64,000 bases of DNA, taken from assembly GCF_041008525.1 (NCBI RefSeq), contig NZ_JBFLUG010000027.1, positions 8,818-72,817 on the forward strand. Direction: 5' to 3'. This stretch comes from Parafrankia sp041008525 (GTDB lineage Bacteria; Actinomycetota; Actinomycetes; Frankiales; Frankiaceae). Positions 8,444-18,500 of the stretch are shown here, in pieces (position 1 is the first letter of the stretch; each line of letters opens with the position of its first letter). Made by a program: the position numbers and the translations under genes. The notes below the pieces were generated by a model that saw only the letters and a list, made by a program, of their open reading frames with translations, did not search any database and was not told where the DNA came from.

Positions 8444-8971
8444 ATGGACGCCGCAAACCCGGTCGAGACACCGACCACCTACCGACTGCACCGGGCCGAG
8501 TACCTGGTCGCGTTCGCCGTCCTCACGGGCCTGTTCCTCGCGAACATCGGCGAGGTCCGCTGGCTGCCCGCGATCGTTCTCTTCGCCTACATCGACCTCA
8601 TCGGCTACATCCCCGGCGCGATCGCCTACCGGCGCAGCCCGGACCACCAGGTTCCCCGGGCCTACTACGTCGCCTACAACGTGATGCACAGCATGATCAC
8701 ACAGGGGGCGGTGATCGGGGTCTGGATCTGGGTGGCCGGTCCCGAGTGGGCGCTGCTCGTGATCCCGATCCACCTGTTCGGCGACCGCGGCCTGTTCGGG
8801 AACTTCTACAAGCCGTTCGGCTTCGCCTTCGAACCCGAGCCGCACCCGGCCTACCAGCGGTTCGCCGCCGAGCTCGACCGCGACAGCGACAGCGGCGACG
8901 GCAGCGGCAGCGGCAGCGGCAGCGAGCCGGGGCCGGTGCTCTCCGGGCTGCCCGCCGGCTCCGGGACATGA
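8444..8971 (+). CDS. Small membrane protein, candidate VlmO-like partner of the diiron enzyme
   Basis: 175 aa with three or four hydrophobic segments (about residues 19-35, 42-60, 85-105 and 108-126). A conserved-looking motif HLFGDRGLFGNFYKPFGF follows the last segment. The C-terminal tail is a low-complexity Ser/Gly/Asp/Pro linker. In valanimycin biosynthesis the integral membrane protein VlmO works with ferritin-like VlmB to form the azoxy bond. The presence of a VlmB-like gene 600 bp downstream suggests the same pairing, but I assign this from context and topology rather than clear sequence recognition. The stop overlaps the next ATG (ATGA). Confidence 0.6.
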   Translation: MDAANPVETPTTYRLHRAEYLVAFAVLTGLFLANIGEVRWLPAIVLFAYIDLIGYIPGAIAYRRSPDHQVPRAYYVAYNVMHSMITQGAVIGVWIWVAGPEWALLVIPIHLFGDRGLFGNFYKPFGFAFEPEPHPAYQRFAAELDRDSDSGDGSGSGSGSEPGPVLSGLPAGSGT

Positions 8972-9531
8972 CCGTCGGGCCCGAGCCCGGGTCCGACGGT
9001 CGCCGTGACGCCGTCCGCCGGCTCTCCACCGGCGTGACGGTGCTGACGGTGCGGCACGGCGACGTCGTGCACGGCACCACGGTCAGCTCCGTCCTCGCGG
9101 TCTCCCGGGATCCGCTGCTGGTCGGGGTCAGCCTGCGGCGTGGCTCGCTGACATCCGACCTGGCCGTGGCCGGCGGGATGTTCGTGGTGAACGTGCTGTC
9201 CCGCCGGCAGGCACTGCTGGCCGACTGGTTCGCCGACCCGGACCGGCCGGCCGGCCTCGCCCAGTTCGACCGGCTCGACTGGCGACCGGACGCCGGCTGC
9301 GGCGCACCGCGGCTGGCCGGGGCCGTGGCGGCGATGACCTGCCGGCTGCGGACCCGGCTGACCACCGGCGACCACGACCTGCACGTCGCGGAGGTCGTCG
9401 ACGGGACGGTTGGCGGCGGCAGCCCGCTGATCAGCTACGCCGCCGGGGTCCACGGCGCCGAACTGCACGAGGTGCCCCGCCGTCGAGGCCGGCGCCCACT
9501 CACCGGAGCAGCCGCGACCGGGCTCGACTGA
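8968..9531 (+). CDS. Flavin reductase domain protein (VlmR-like)
   Basis: 187-aa protein of the FMN-binding split-barrel flavin reductase family (HpaC/ActVB type). It shows the family opening RRLSTGVTVLTVRHG, then GTTVSSVLAVSRDPLLVGVSL and FVVNVLSRRQALLADWFA. Such proteins use NAD(P)H to supply free reduced flavin. Start ATG 8968 overlaps the stop of the membrane-protein gene, indicating translational coupling. It is the natural electron source for the N-hydroxylase at 5454-6593, matching the VlmH/VlmR two-component system. Confidence 0.88.
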   Translation: MTVGPEPGSDGRRDAVRRLSTGVTVLTVRHGDVVHGTTVSSVLAVSRDPLLVGVSLRRGSLTSDLAVAGGMFVVNVLSRRQALLADWFADPDRPAGLAQFDRLDWRPDAGCGAPRLAGAVAAMTCRLRTRLTTGDHDLHVAEVVDGTVGGGSPLISYAAGVHGAELHEVPRRRGRRPLTGAAATGLD

Positions 9532-9576
9532 CCCGCGACCGATCTGACGAACCGATCTGACGAACGGAGTACCGCG

Positions 9577-10563
9577 ATGGCCACCACCGTCCCCCGCGAG
9601 GCGGACTGGGACCAGGCCCCCGGGCTGCTGGACGGCGCCAGCACCCTCACCCTGACCACCGACGACTGCGGACTGGCGTACTGGCTGAGCGCCGTCGCCC
9701 AGGGCACACTGGCCGGCCGCGCCGAGACCGGTCACGCGCCCGGCGCACCGACACCGGAGTACATGCGCCGGCCCGGGCCGCTGCGGGACTCGCTGCTGAT
9801 CGAACTGGGCTGCCGCTCGGTCGCCGAGGAGCAGGCGACCCGGGTGCTGTCGTACTACGTGACGCACGCGCCCGGCATCCCGGAGCTGGAGTTCTACGCC
9901 ACCCAGCTGATCGACGAGGCACGCCACTCGCTGGTGTTCCGCAACCACCTGGTGGAGCTGGGGGTGCCCCGGGAGCAGCTGGCCGCCGTCGTCGAGGAGG
10001 TGTCCGCGGACTTCACCGCGGCGGTGATCGACCCGATCATCGACTTCACCCTCGCCACGGTGCGCGACGAAGGCGACTTCTTCGGCGGGGTCGCCATCTT
10101 CGCGATCATCATCGAGGGGGTGCTGGCCCCCGCAGCCGAGCTGAGCGAGCGCAAGTGGAGCCTGCTCGACCCGGCAGCCGGCGAGATCGCCCGCGGGACG
10201 TCGATCGACGAGATCCGTCATCTGACGGTGGCCAGCTCGATCGTCCGCGACCGGCTCGCCGCCGACCCGGAGTTCCGGCCGCGGCTGCTCGACATCCTGC
10301 GGCGCGGCCGGCAGCTGTGGGACACCGTTCCCGACCGGGCGTTCGTCATGCGCCGCGAGGAGCTGTTCCAGGCCGGGCTCGCCGAGCACGCCGACCTGCT
10401 GGCCGACTACGAGATCTGGCCGGGCCGGCGGCTGCTCGACACCACCCCGGCCGAGCGGTACGAGACCGCCGAGCGGTGGACCGACGAGATGGCCCGGGCC
10501 CGGATGGCCTACATGGGGCTGGACCCCGCGATCATCATCGGCCACCAGGCGGGTGCCCGATGA
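9577..10563 (+). CDS. Ferritin-like diiron oxidase (VlmB-like)
   Basis: 328-aa helical protein with a four-helix diiron site: Glu in SVAEEQATRVLSY, Glu and His in LIDEARHSLVF, Glu in AIIIEGVLAP, and Glu and His in SIDEIRHLTVA. This is the E / ExxH / E / ExxH pattern of ferritin-like oxygenases. VlmB of valanimycin has this fold and, with the membrane protein VlmO, oxidises a hydrazine intermediate to the azoxy group. Start ATG 9577 lies 45 bp after the reductase gene, and two 14-bp CGAACCGATCTGA-like repeats precede it. The stop overlaps the KASIII start (ATGA). Confidence 0.82.
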   Translation: MATTVPREADWDQAPGLLDGASTLTLTTDDCGLAYWLSAVAQGTLAGRAETGHAPGAPTPEYMRRPGPLRDSLLIELGCRSVAEEQATRVLSYYVTHAPGIPELEFYATQLIDEARHSLVFRNHLVELGVPREQLAAVVEEVSADFTAAVIDPIIDFTLATVRDEGDFFGGVAIFAIIIEGVLAPAAELSERKWSLLDPAAGEIARGTSIDEIRHLTVASSIVRDRLAADPEFRPRLLDILRRGRQLWDTVPDRAFVMRREELFQAGLAEHADLLADYEIWPGRRLLDTTPAERYETAERWTDEMARARMAYMGLDPAIIIGHQAGAR

Positions 10564-11648
10564 CGGCCACGCCGGGCGGCCGGGCGCGCGGAGTGACCGT
10601 GCCGGCCGGGCGGGCCGCCGTGATCGCCGGCGCCGGTTCCTGGGTGCCGCCGCGCCTCGTCACCAACGACGACCTCGTCCGCTTCCTGGACACCTCGGAC
10701 GCCTGGATCCGGGACCGCACCGGCATCGGGCAGCGCCGCCATGTCACCCCGGGCCTGTCCACCGGGGACCTGGCGGTCGAGGCCGGCCGGCGGGCGCTGC
10801 GGGCGGCCGGCGAACCGGCGGTCGACGCCGTCGTGCTGGCCACCACCACTCCGGACCGGCTGTGCCCCGCCACCGCGCCGGACGTGTCGGCCCGGCTGGG
10901 GTTCAACGGCATCGCCGCGTTCGACGTCTCCGCCGTGTGCGCCGGCTTCCTCTACGGGCTGGCCACCGTGGCCGGGATGATCGCCACCCGGACCGTCGAG
11001 ACGGTGCTGCTCATCGGCGCCGACTCGTTCAGCACGATCGTCGACCCGGCCGACCGCAGCACCGCGCCGATCTTCGGGGACGGCGCCGGCGCGGTGGTGA
11101 TCCGCGCCGGCGACACCGACGAGCCGGGCGCGGTCGGCCCGGTGGTGCTCGGCAGCGACGGCGACAACACCTACCTGATCGGCATTCCCGCCGGTGGGTC
11201 GCGGCAGCGCTCCGCCGGCAGCATGGTCGAGCCGGGCGACAACTACCTGCACATGCGCGGCCGGGACACCTACCGGCACGCCGTCGAACGGATGACCCAG
11301 GCCGGCCGGACCGCGCTGGCGCTCGCCGGGTGGGCGACGTCCGACGTCGACCGGTTCGCCGGGCACCAGGCGAACGCGCGCATCCTCGACGCGGTCGCCG
11401 ACCGCCTCGGCGTGCCGGCCGGCGGGCACCGGCTGTCCAACATCGAGCGGGTCGGCAACACCGCGGCCGCCTCGATCCCGCTGCTGCTCACCGAGTCGGC
11501 GGCGGCCGGCCTGCTCCGCCCCGGCGACCGGACCCTGCTCACCGCCTTCGGCGCCGGCCTGAGCTGGGGCGCCGCCACGGTCGTCTGGCCGGAGGTGACC
11601 GCCCTCGCCGGGATTGGCGACACCACCGGCACCGCCGCCGTCGGCTGA
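10560..11648 (+). CDS. 3-oxoacyl-ACP synthase III (KASIII/FabH-like)
   Basis: 362-aa thiolase-fold enzyme with the complete catalytic triad Cys127 (SAVCAGF), His269 (GHQAN) and Asn300 (VGNTAA). It has the usual WIRDRTGIGQRR opening and a C-terminal GAGLSWGAA. Members condense an acyl-CoA starter with malonyl-ACP, or transfer acyl groups. It is coupled to the previous gene and followed by an ACP and a carboxyltransferase. It therefore likely primes the chain that the type I PKS extends, or loads acyl groups onto the free ACP. Confidence 0.88.
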   Translation: MTATPGGRARGVTVPAGRAAVIAGAGSWVPPRLVTNDDLVRFLDTSDAWIRDRTGIGQRRHVTPGLSTGDLAVEAGRRALRAAGEPAVDAVVLATTTPDRLCPATAPDVSARLGFNGIAAFDVSAVCAGFLYGLATVAGMIATRTVETVLLIGADSFSTIVDPADRSTAPIFGDGAGAVVIRAGDTDEPGAVGPVVLGSDGDNTYLIGIPAGGSRQRSAGSMVEPGDNYLHMRGRDTYRHAVERMTQAGRTALALAGWATSDVDRFAGHQANARILDAVADRLGVPAGGHRLSNIERVGNTAAASIPLLLTESAAAGLLRPGDRTLLTAFGAGLSWGAATVVWPEVTALAGIGDTTGTAAVG

Positions 11649-11687
11649 CTCCGCCGCACCTTCGCACGCACTCCCTGGGGAGATCTC

Positions 11688-11921
11688 ATGTACGACCAGA
11701 TCAAGCACCTGCTGGTGAGCGCGTTCCACGTGGACGTCGCCGAGGTCGCGCCGGAGGCCAGCCTGGAGGACCTCGGGCTCGACTCGCTGGACATCGTCGA
11801 GCTGGCCTGGGCGCTGGAGACCGAGCTGCGGGTCCGCATCACCGACGACGAACTCGCCGAACTGCAACAGGTGAGCGCGATCGTGCACCTGGCACAGGAG
11901 CGCGCCGCCGATGTCGCCTGA
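11688..11921 (+). CDS. Free-standing acyl carrier protein
   Basis: 77-aa acyl carrier protein. The phosphopantetheine serine is in LGLDSLDIVEL, and the surrounding acidic helices are typical. GGGGAG lies just before the ATG. The carboxyltransferase start overlaps its last 11 bases. Its place between the KASIII and the carboxyltransferase suggests it carries malonyl or the first acyl intermediate. Confidence 0.9.
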   Translation: MYDQIKHLLVSAFHVDVAEVAPEASLEDLGLDSLDIVELAWALETELRVRITDDELAELQQVSAIVHLAQERAADVA

Positions 11922-13425
11922 GCTCGCCGTCGCCGAGCCGGCCCCGGCGGTGACAACGACCGGACCGGCGTCCACCGCGGTCGCGCCGGGACAGATGGCG
12001 CCGCCGGCCGGTGGCGCCGGGGACCGGCTGCGCCGGCTGGTGGACGACGCCTCGTTCCTGGAGTCGGGCAGCCAGGCCCGGCACCGGGCCACCGCGTTCG
12101 GGATGGACCGTCGCCGCCCGGCCGGCGACGGGGTGGTGACCGGGCTCGGCCGGGTCGACAACCGGCCGGTCGCGGTCTTCGCCCAGGACCCGTCGGCCCT
12201 CGGCGGCTCACTCGGCGAGGTGCACGCGGCCAAGATCGAACGGACCGTGCAGGCGGCGGCCCGGGCCCGGATGCCCGTCGTCGGCCTGCTCGACTCCGGC
12301 GGCGCGCGCATCCAGGAGGGGGTCGGCGCACTCGACGGCTACGGCCGGATCTTCCGCTCCAACGTGGCGGTGTCGGGCCGGATTCCGCAGATCAGTGTGG
12401 TGCTGGGGGCCTGCGCCGGCGGCGCGGTCTACTCACCGGCGCTGACCGACATCGTCATCATGTCGGCCGAGCGGGGGTGCATGTTCCTCACCGGTCCGGC
12501 GGTCGTCAGGGCCGTCACCTTCGAGGACGTCACCGCCGAACAGCTGGGTGGGGCGCGGGTGCACAGCCGGGACTCCGGGGTCGCCCACCTCGTCGCCCCG
12601 GACCCCGACAGCGCGATCGCGATGGCCCGGCGGGTGCTCGGCTACCTGCCGAGCTCCTGCTGGGACGACCCGCCGGCGGCGCCACCGGCCGGCCCGGAAC
12701 CGATGCCGGTGGTGCCGGCGAACCCGCGCAAGCCCTACGACGTGCGCGGAGTGATCCGCGGGGTGGTGGACGCCGGCAGCTTCCTGGAGCTGCAGCCCCG
12801 GTTCGCCCGCAACATCGTGACCGGCTTCGGCCGGATCGACGGTGTGCCGGTCGGCGTCATCGCGAACCAGCCGAACGCCCTGGCCGGGGTGCTCGACATC
12901 GCCTCGGCGGAGAAGGGCGCCCGCTTCGTGCGGTTCTGCGACGCCTTCGGGCTGTCGCTGGTCACCCTGGTGGACACCCCGGGCTTCCTGCCCGGGACCA
13001 GCCAGGAGGCCCGCGGCGTGATCCGCAAGGGGGCCAAGCTGCTGTACGCCTACGCCGAGGCGACGGTGCCCCGGGTGACGGTGGTGCTGCGCAAGGCGTT
13101 CGGCGGCGCCTACATCGTGATGAACTCCCGGTCGCTCGGCGCCGACGCGGTGTTCGCCTGGCCCGACGCACAGCTCGCGGTGATGGGCGCGGAGGGCGCC
13201 ATCGACGTCATCTACCGCCGGGAGCTGGCGGCCGACCCGTCCCGGCGCGGTGAGCTGCTGACCCGCTACCGGGACGAGGCGATGCTGCCGCGGATCGCCG
13301 CGGAGCGGATGTCCGTCGACGAGATCATCGATCCGGCGGACACCCGGGCCGCGGTCAAGGACACCCTCGGCTATCTGCGGGGTGCCGGCTTCCCCCGGTT
13401 CCGCCACGACAACCTCCCGCAGTAG
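11911..13425 (+). CDS. Acyl-CoA carboxylase carboxyltransferase subunit
   Basis: 504-aa carboxyltransferase of the AccD/PccB type with both crotonase-like halves. The N half shows DRLRRLVDDASFLESG, LDSGGARIQEG and ACAGGAVYSPALTD. The C half shows GVIANQPNALAGVLDI, LVDTPGFLPG and AYGGAYIVMNSR-like KAFGGAYIVM. It would transfer CO2 from biotin to acetyl- or propionyl-CoA to make extender units. No biotin carboxylase or biotin carrier is present in the window, so it must borrow these. The PKS AT appears malonyl-specific, which favours acetyl-CoA as substrate. About the first 30 residues are a loose Ala/Pro-rich leader. Confidence 0.88.
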   Translation: MSPELAVAEPAPAVTTTGPASTAVAPGQMAPPAGGAGDRLRRLVDDASFLESGSQARHRATAFGMDRRRPAGDGVVTGLGRVDNRPVAVFAQDPSALGGSLGEVHAAKIERTVQAAARARMPVVGLLDSGGARIQEGVGALDGYGRIFRSNVAVSGRIPQISVVLGACAGGAVYSPALTDIVIMSAERGCMFLTGPAVVRAVTFEDVTAEQLGGARVHSRDSGVAHLVAPDPDSAIAMARRVLGYLPSSCWDDPPAAPPAGPEPMPVVPANPRKPYDVRGVIRGVVDAGSFLELQPRFARNIVTGFGRIDGVPVGVIANQPNALAGVLDIASAEKGARFVRFCDAFGLSLVTLVDTPGFLPGTSQEARGVIRKGAKLLYAYAEATVPRVTVVLRKAFGGAYIVMNSRSLGADAVFAWPDAQLAVMGAEGAIDVIYRRELAADPSRRGELLTRYRDEAMLPRIAAERMSVDEIIDPADTRAAVKDTLGYLRGAGFPRFRHDNLPQ

Positions 13426-13518
13426 ATCCCGAAGCCGCCTCCTCGCCTTCCCCGCATGGCCTTCCCCGCATGGCCGGCACCCGGCTGCCCGGCCATCCTC
13501 GACCTGGACAGGTGCGAC

Positions 13519-15082
13519 ATGACCGACACGACCGGGGCCCACCCGGGAGGCGCCCGACCACCGGCCCCACCGGCCCCACCGGGCCCGGCGGCCCCGGCGG
13601 CCGGGGACGACCGGCTGCGGCGGACCCTCACCACCCCGAAGATCGCCTTTCTGATCGTCTCGGCGGCCGCGCCGCTCGGTGCGCTGGTCGGCACGGTGCC
13701 GTTGGCGTTCGCGCTCGGCAGCGGCGCCGGTGTGCCCGCGACGTTCGTGCTCGCCGGCCTCACCCTGCTGTGTTTCTCTGTCGGCTACGCGGCGATCAGC
13801 CGACGGGTGGTGAACGCGGGCGGCTTCTACACGTATGTCGCCCAGGGCCTGGGCCGCACGCCCGCGGTCGGCGGCGGGTGGATCGCGCTGCTCGCCTATA
13901 ACGCGGCAACGATCGGGGTGGCCGGCGCGTTCGCCTACTTCGCGCAGCTGGTGGCCGCCTCGCACGGGCTGGACCTGCGCTGGGAGCTGTGGGCGGCGGC
14001 CGGTATCGCGGTGACGGCGGCGCTCGGCTACCGGCAGATCGACATCAGCGCCCGGGTGGTGGCCGTGCTGCTGGTCGCCGAGGTCGGCATCCTCGTCGCA
14101 CTGGACGTCGCCATCCTGGCCAGGGACGGCACGGCCGCGCTGCCGGCCGCCGCCTTCGCCCCGGGCACCGTGTTCGGCCCCGGCCTCGGGGTGTCGCTGA
14201 TGTTCGCGTTCGTCTCCTACATCGGGTTCGAGTCCGCGGCGCTGTACGGCGAGGAGGCCCGGGACCCGGAACGCAGCGTGCCGCGAGCGACGTACCTGGC
14301 CGTCGTCGCGATCTCGGTGTTCTACGCGCTGACCAGTTGGCTGGTGGTCGGCGCGGTGGGCGCGGGCAACGTGCGCGCCAGCGCCACCGAACAGCTCGGC
14401 GACCTGTTCTTCCAGCTCAGCGACGACTACCTGGTCTCGGCGGCCACCACGGTGATGCAGGTGCTGCTGTGCACCAGTCTGCTGGCCGGCATGCTGGCGC
14501 TGCACGGCGCGGCGGTGCGCTACCTGTTCGTCCTCGGCCGGGAGCGGCTGCTGCCGGCCGGGCTGGCCGCGGTGCACCCGCGGCACGGCGCGCCGCACCG
14601 GGCAAGCCTGGTCCAGTCCGGGCTGACCGTCGTCGTGGTGGCCGCGTTCGCCGTCGCCGGGCTCGATCCCTACGTCAGCCTGGCGACCAGCATGCTCGGG
14701 CTCGGCACTGTGGCGATCATCGTCCTGCAGGCACTGGCCGGAGTGGCGGTGCTCGGCTACTGCTGGCGGCATCCGGCCGAACGGCGGCCGGGGGGTGGTG
14801 GTCGCGTCGCTGGCCGGCGTCGCCGGCCTGACGGCCGCGGCGGTCCTGGTCGTGGGCAACTTCTCGGTGATGACCGGGACGACGAACGCCGCGATCACCT
14901 CACTGCCCTGGCTGGTGCTGGTCGCCGCCGTCGGCGGGGCCGCCCACGCCTGGTGGCTGCGCCGGGCCAGGCCGCGACGTTTCGCGGCGCTGGCCCGCCA
15001 GCCCGCCACCGACCACCCGGCGTCGGATGACGGTCCGGCCGATCAGTCCACGGTCAGTCCGGTGTCAGCCGCCTCTGTTTGA
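13519..15082 (+). CDS. APC-family amino-acid permease, frame-shifted near its end
   Basis: Amino acid/polyamine/organocation permease with an N-terminal Pro/Ala-rich cytoplasmic tail and about 10 to 12 hydrophobic segments, including AAPLGALVGTVPLAFALG, the family NAGGFYTYVAQGLG loop and SYIGFESAALYGEEARDP. The frame that starts at ATG 13519 loses hydrophobic character at a run of six G (14790-14795). The next frame continues with two clear membrane segments (VVVASLAGVAGLTAAAVLVV and LPWLVLVAAVGGAAHAW) to a stop at 15082. Removing one G restores a normal protein. It may supply serine or export product. Whether the shift is real, a sequencing error or programmed slippage cannot be decided here. 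Confidence 0.75.
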
Positions 15083-15113
15083 CTTCCACCATCCGGGTCG
15101 ACGAGGTGACCAG

Positions 15114-15500
15114 ATGAGTATTTCAGCACAGCACACCGAGACCATTGAAAGAATCGGCGAGCTGCCCCGGTCGGAACGTTTCGATGCTCTCGAGGAGCTG
15201 GTCGTCACAGAGTTCAGAAGAACTCTCCTGATGACCGACGACGAGGAACTGGAAACCGAGAAAAGCTATTTCGAGATGGGCTTCACCTCGCTAAGGATCA
15301 TCGAGATCAAGCAGCGCCTCGAGGAACTGCTCGGCTGTGACATCAGCGCGAACGTGCTGTTCAACCGGCCGACTGTCGGGCGCCTCATCTCCCATCTGAG
15401 CGAGGACGTGCTGGCCGACCTGTTCGTCGGCCCGGGTGGCGGGACCAGCGGTCGGCAGGTGTCCGGCCCAGCCCCGCAGGACAAGGAGACGGCACTGTGA
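15114..15500 (+). CDS. Second acyl carrier protein with GFTSL site
   Basis: 128-aa carrier protein. Residues about 25-105 hold a phosphopantetheine domain with the attachment serine in FEMGFTSLRIIEIK, where the usual Asp before Ser is Thr. The tail is a Gly/Pro-rich linker. Its stop overlaps the GTG start of the PKS, so the two are translated together. It could hold the starter or receive the finished chain from the PKS. The DNA at its 5' end is less GC-rich than its neighbours. Confidence 0.82.
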   Translation: MSISAQHTETIERIGELPRSERFDALEELVVTEFRRTLLMTDDEELETEKSYFEMGFTSLRIIEIKQRLEELLGCDISANVLFNRPTVGRLISHLSEDVLADLFVGPGGGTSGRQVSGPAPQDKETAL

Positions 15501-18500
15501 CGACCACACCGACGGACAGGCCGGCGGACAGGCCGGCGGACAGACCGACGGCCGCGCCGACGCGCACGCCGGAGTCCACGGGACAGGACGCCGCCGAACT
15601 CGCCGCGGCCCTGGCGACGATCCGCGGCCGGGAGGAGGCCCTCGATGCCAGGGAGAGCCGCCTGCACGAGCCGGTCGCCATCGTCGGCGTCGGGCTGCGT
15701 TTTCCTGGCGACAACCACACCCTGGACGATTTCTCCGCGTTCCTCCGAGCCGGCAGAAACGGTATCCGTCCGGTACCGGAGGATCGGTGGGACCTGGATG
15801 CCTTCACCGCCCGGAACCCGGACGACCGGGGCCGTATCCGGGTAGCCGGCTGTGGCTTCGTCGACGATATCGACAAGTTCGACGCCCAGTTCTTCAACAT
15901 TTCCCCGCTGGAGGCCCAGTTCACCGACCCGCAGCAGCGGATGCTGCTGGAGACGGCCTGGGAGGCGCTTGAGGACGCGAACATCAACCCGACGACCCTG
16001 CGGCACGGAAACGGCGGTGTCTACATCGGGGCGAGCTCCATCGACTACGCCCTCGAACTGGACTCCCTGCCGTACGAGGACCTGGACGGCCATCTCGCCT
16101 CGGGTATCACCACCTTCCCGATGTCCGGCCGGCTGTCGTACTTCCTCGGCTGGCGCGGGCCGAGCATCAGCACCGACGCGGCCTGCGCGTCCTCGCTCAC
16201 CGCCCTGCACCTGGCCGTCGACGGGCTGCGCTCCGGGCAGACCGACATCGCGCTGTGCGGCGCGGTCAACGCCATCCACCACCCGCGGATCCTGGTGGTG
16301 TTCTCGAACGGCAACATGATGGCGCCGGACGGTCAGTGCAAGACGTTCGACGAGGCGGCTGACGGCTACGCCCGGGCCGAGGGCTGCGCCGTGCTGGTCC
16401 TCAAGCGGCTCTCCGACGCCCGCCGGGACAACGACCGCATCCTCGCGGTCGTCCGCGGCACCGCGATCGGCCAGGACGGCGAGAGCGCCGGGCTGACGGT
16501 GCCGAACGGCACCGCCCAGGAGGCCGTGATGCGCTCCGCGCTCGCCGACGCCCGGCTCGCCCCGTCCGACATCTCCTATGTCGAGGCGCACGGCACCGGC
16601 ACCCCCCTGGGCGACCCGATCGAGATGGGCGCCATCACCGAGGTGTTCTCCGAGTCGCGCACGAAGGCCACGCCGGTCGCCGTCGCGTCGGTGAAGACCA
16701 ACATCGGTCACATGGAGCCGGTCGCCGGCCTCGGCGGCGTGATCAAGACCATCGCGCAGATGCGGGAGCGGACGATCTTCCCGCACCTGAACATGCCGAA
16801 CCCGACCGGGCGTATCCCCTGGGACAGCATCCCGGTCACAGTGCCCACCGAGAACCGCGACTGGGACGGTGGTGGAGGAGGAGGAGACGGGGACGGGGAC
16901 GTCCGGCGGGCCCTGGTGAACAGCTTCGGGTTCGCGGGCAGCATCGCGTGCGCCGTCCTCGAGGAGGCCCCGGCCGACACGTCGACTCCGGCGCCGGCCG
17001 CGGCGCCGACCGCCGCGGCCGGGGCGACCGGCCGGGTGTTCACGCTGTCGGCGAAGAGCCGGCCGGCGCTGAAGCTGCAGATCGAGCGCTACCAGCGGTT
17101 CCTCGCCGAGAACCCGGGCGTCGACCTGACCGGCCTGTGCTACACGGCGAACGTCGGCCGGGCGCATTTCACGCACCGGCTGGCCGGCGCCGTCCGCGGC
17201 CACGAGGAGCTCACCGACCTGCTGGCCCGGCAGCACGACCAGCTCGAGCGCGGCAGGGCCGGTGGGCCGGACGTCCGCAAGGTCGCCTTCCTGTTCACCG
17301 GGCAGGGTTCGCAGTACGCCGGCATGGGTGCCCCGCTGTACGACCGGTTCGCGGTGTTCCGCGAGCACGTCGACGAGTGCGACCGGCTGTTCGCGCCGTA
17401 CCTCGACGCCTCGGTCCGGGACATGATCCGCGGCACGGCCGCCGACCCGGAGCAGATCCACCAGACCCGTCTCACCCAGCCCGCGCTCTTCACCCTCGAG
17501 TACGCGCTGGCGAAACTGTGGCTGTCCTGGCGGGTCCGGCCGAACGTGCTGATCGGGCACAGCATCGGCGAGGTGGTGGCGGCGGCCGTCGCGGGCCTGT
17601 TCACCGTGGCGGACGCCGTCCGGCTCGTCGCGGCCCGGGCCCGGCTGATGCAGTCGGTCAGCGAGCCGGGCGGGATGATCGCGGTGAACGCCGCCGCCGC
17701 GGACGTCGAGCCGCTGCTCGCCGGCTACCCGGACCTGGCGATCGCCGGCATCAACGCGCCCGAGCAGTGCGTCGTCTCCGGTGGGGACAAGGCACTGGCC
17801 GAGGTCGGCGAGCAGCTGACCGCCCAGGGGCACAACGTCAAACGGCTGGCGGTCTCGCACGCGTTCCACTCCCCGCTGATGGCCGAGGTGTACGAGGCCT
17901 TCCGAGCCGAGATCGCCGACATCACGTTCCACGAGCCGACGCTCACCCTGATCTCGAACGTGACCGGCGCGGTGGCGAAACCGGCCGAGATCTCGACCCC
18001 GGACTACTGGGTCCGGCACATCGGCGCGCCGGTGAACTTCGAGTCCGGGGTGGGCGCGATCGCCCGCCGCGGCCGGCACGCCTTCGTCGAGGTGGGGCCG
18101 ACCCGGGCGCTGACCGCGCTGGCCCGCCAGTGCGTGCCGGCCGGGGACCATCGCTGGCTGACCAGCCTGGCGCCCAAGGACCTCGACGGCGCGACCATCG
18201 ACGCCGCCGTCGCCGGGGTGTACGCCGCCGGGCTGGCGTTCTCCTGGCCGGCCTACCACGCCGACCGGCCGGGCGAGCTGATCTCGCTGCCGACCTACGC
18301 CTTCGACCGCCGGCGGCACTGGCTGCCGGTGAAGGGCCGCCGGCACGCGCTGGGCGGCGCTGCCATCGCCGGCCCGGTCACCCATCCCCTGCTCGGGGCC
18401 GAGGTGCCCGCCGCCGCCCAGACGGACACCGCCGGGACAGACACCCGCGCGACGAACACCGCCGACTCGGACACCCGCGCGCCGGCCGCCGACGGGGTAC

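Noticed and set aside
12433..15009. Long minus-strand frame opposite the carboxyltransferase and permease
   Set aside because: Shadow frame in high-GC DNA; both plus-strand genes have clear motifs.
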